From: JBDNIO01 sp041688215
Lineage (GTDB): Bacteria; Pseudomonadota; Gammaproteobacteria; Nevskiales; Salinisphaeraceae
Reading direction: 5' to 3'
Assembly (NCBI GenBank): GCA_041688215.1
Contig: JBDNIO010000259.1
Span: forward strand, 1 to 6,614
Length of the DNA: 6,614 nucleotides
Part shown: positions 6,251 to 6,614 of the stretch, piece after piece
Numbering within the stretch: position 1 is the first letter of the stretch
Layout of the letters: every line of letters begins with the position of its first letter
Translations under genes and position numbers: made by a program
The notes under the pieces: model-generated
What the model saw: only the letters and a program-made list of their open reading frames with translations
What the model was told of the DNA's origin: nothing
The model's database searches: none

Positions 6251-6614
6251 ATGAGCAAAATTGCAGCCCATATAATTCACGAACAGCCACAGCAGCAACC
6301 AGTGCTGGAAGACGCCATACGCGTGGAAGGCCTATGCGTCTGTTACGGCAGCAAACGTGCGTTTCACGACATCAGCTTCGTCGCGCAGCGCGGCCAGATT
6401 ACCGCGTTGATCGGCCCCTCCGGTTGCGGCAAAACCAGCCTGTTGCAGTGCATGAACCGCCTGACCGATCTCGTCCCCGGATGTCATGTGAGCGGGCGTG
6501 TACTGGTTGATGATATCGATGCCTACGCACCGCAAGTCGATATGATCGCCCTGCGCCGCCACGTCGGCATGCTATTCCAGAAACCCAACCCCTTTCCGCT
6601 ATCCATCCGCCGCA
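6251..6614 (+). CDS. pstB: Phosphate ABC transporter ATP-binding protein PstB (3' end outside window)
   Basis: PstB is the cytoplasmic ATPase that powers phosphate import through PstC/PstA. From ATG 6251 the frame is open to the window end (121 codons plus one base), so only the N-terminal part is seen. A polar, Gln-rich leader (about 1-22, with PQQQP) precedes the ABC core. The core begins IRVEGLCVCYG, then has Walker A GPSGCGKTS at 55-63, an MNRLTDL helix, and the Q-loop region GMLFQKPNPFPLSI at 106-119 (Q110). The KPNPFP stretch is typical of PstB rather than of ABC ATPases in general. The signature motif, Walker B and H-loop would lie beyond the window. The gene starts 9 bases after pstA without an obvious ribosome binding site, consistent with the same transcript and coupled translation. 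The leader is about ten residues longer than in E. coli PstB. Confidence 0.93.
   Translation, partial: MSKIAAHIIHEQPQQQPVLEDAIRVEGLCVCYGSKRAFHDISFVAQRGQITALIGPSGCGKTSLLQCMNRLTDLVPGCHVSGRVLVDDIDAYAPQVDMIALRRHVGMLFQKPNPFPLSIRR

Noticed and set aside
6199..6510. 103-codon + strand frame across the pstA end and pstB start
   Set aside because: It overlaps pstB in another frame. The pstB frame encodes clear Walker A and Q-loop motifs, while this one encodes no recognisable domain.

Overview
The window looks like chromosomal DNA of a Gram-negative bacterium, most likely a gammaproteobacterium. The reasons are a type II secretion (general secretory pathway) cluster in the order J-K-L-M-N, moderately GC-rich coding sequence, Shine-Dalgarno style starts, and a lipoprotein-type phosphate-binding protein followed by a standard Pst transporter. 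All genes lie on the + strand and are tightly packed. There is no RNA gene, insertion sequence, CRISPR array or phage gene that I can see.

Region 1 (1-3526) is the 3' part of a type II secretion operon. It holds the last 31 codons of a gene whose position suggests gspJ, then complete gspK (atypical minor pseudopilin), gspL (inner-membrane platform protein), gspM (its bitopic partner) and gspN. Gene ends overlap or nearly touch: J/K share one base, L/M share ATGA, and M/N are 9 bases apart. The exception is the 33-base K/L gap, which can fold into two small stem-loops just before the gspL start.

Region 2 (3527-3641) is the only sizeable intergenic stretch, 115 bases. It has no clear terminator. 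It carries a pair of 7-base TGTAA-type repeats spaced 11 bases apart, beginning in the last codons of gspN. This resembles a PhoB binding site (Pho box) and has a candidate -10 element downstream. The true pstS start has a strong ribosome binding site (AGGGAG).

Region 3 (3642-6614) is a high-affinity phosphate uptake operon: pstS (periplasmic phosphate-binding lipoprotein), pstC and pstA (the two membrane permeases) and the first 121 codons of pstB (ATPase), which is cut by the window end. PstS would capture phosphate in the periplasm, PstC/PstA form the channel, and PstB powers transport. phoU, often the next gene, is not in view.

Overall this is two well-known systems side by side. I found no convincing new system. 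The points worth checking are small-scale: the candidate Pho box overlapping the gspN end, the uncertain start of pstC, the structured gspK/gspL gap, and the lipoprotein character of PstS.
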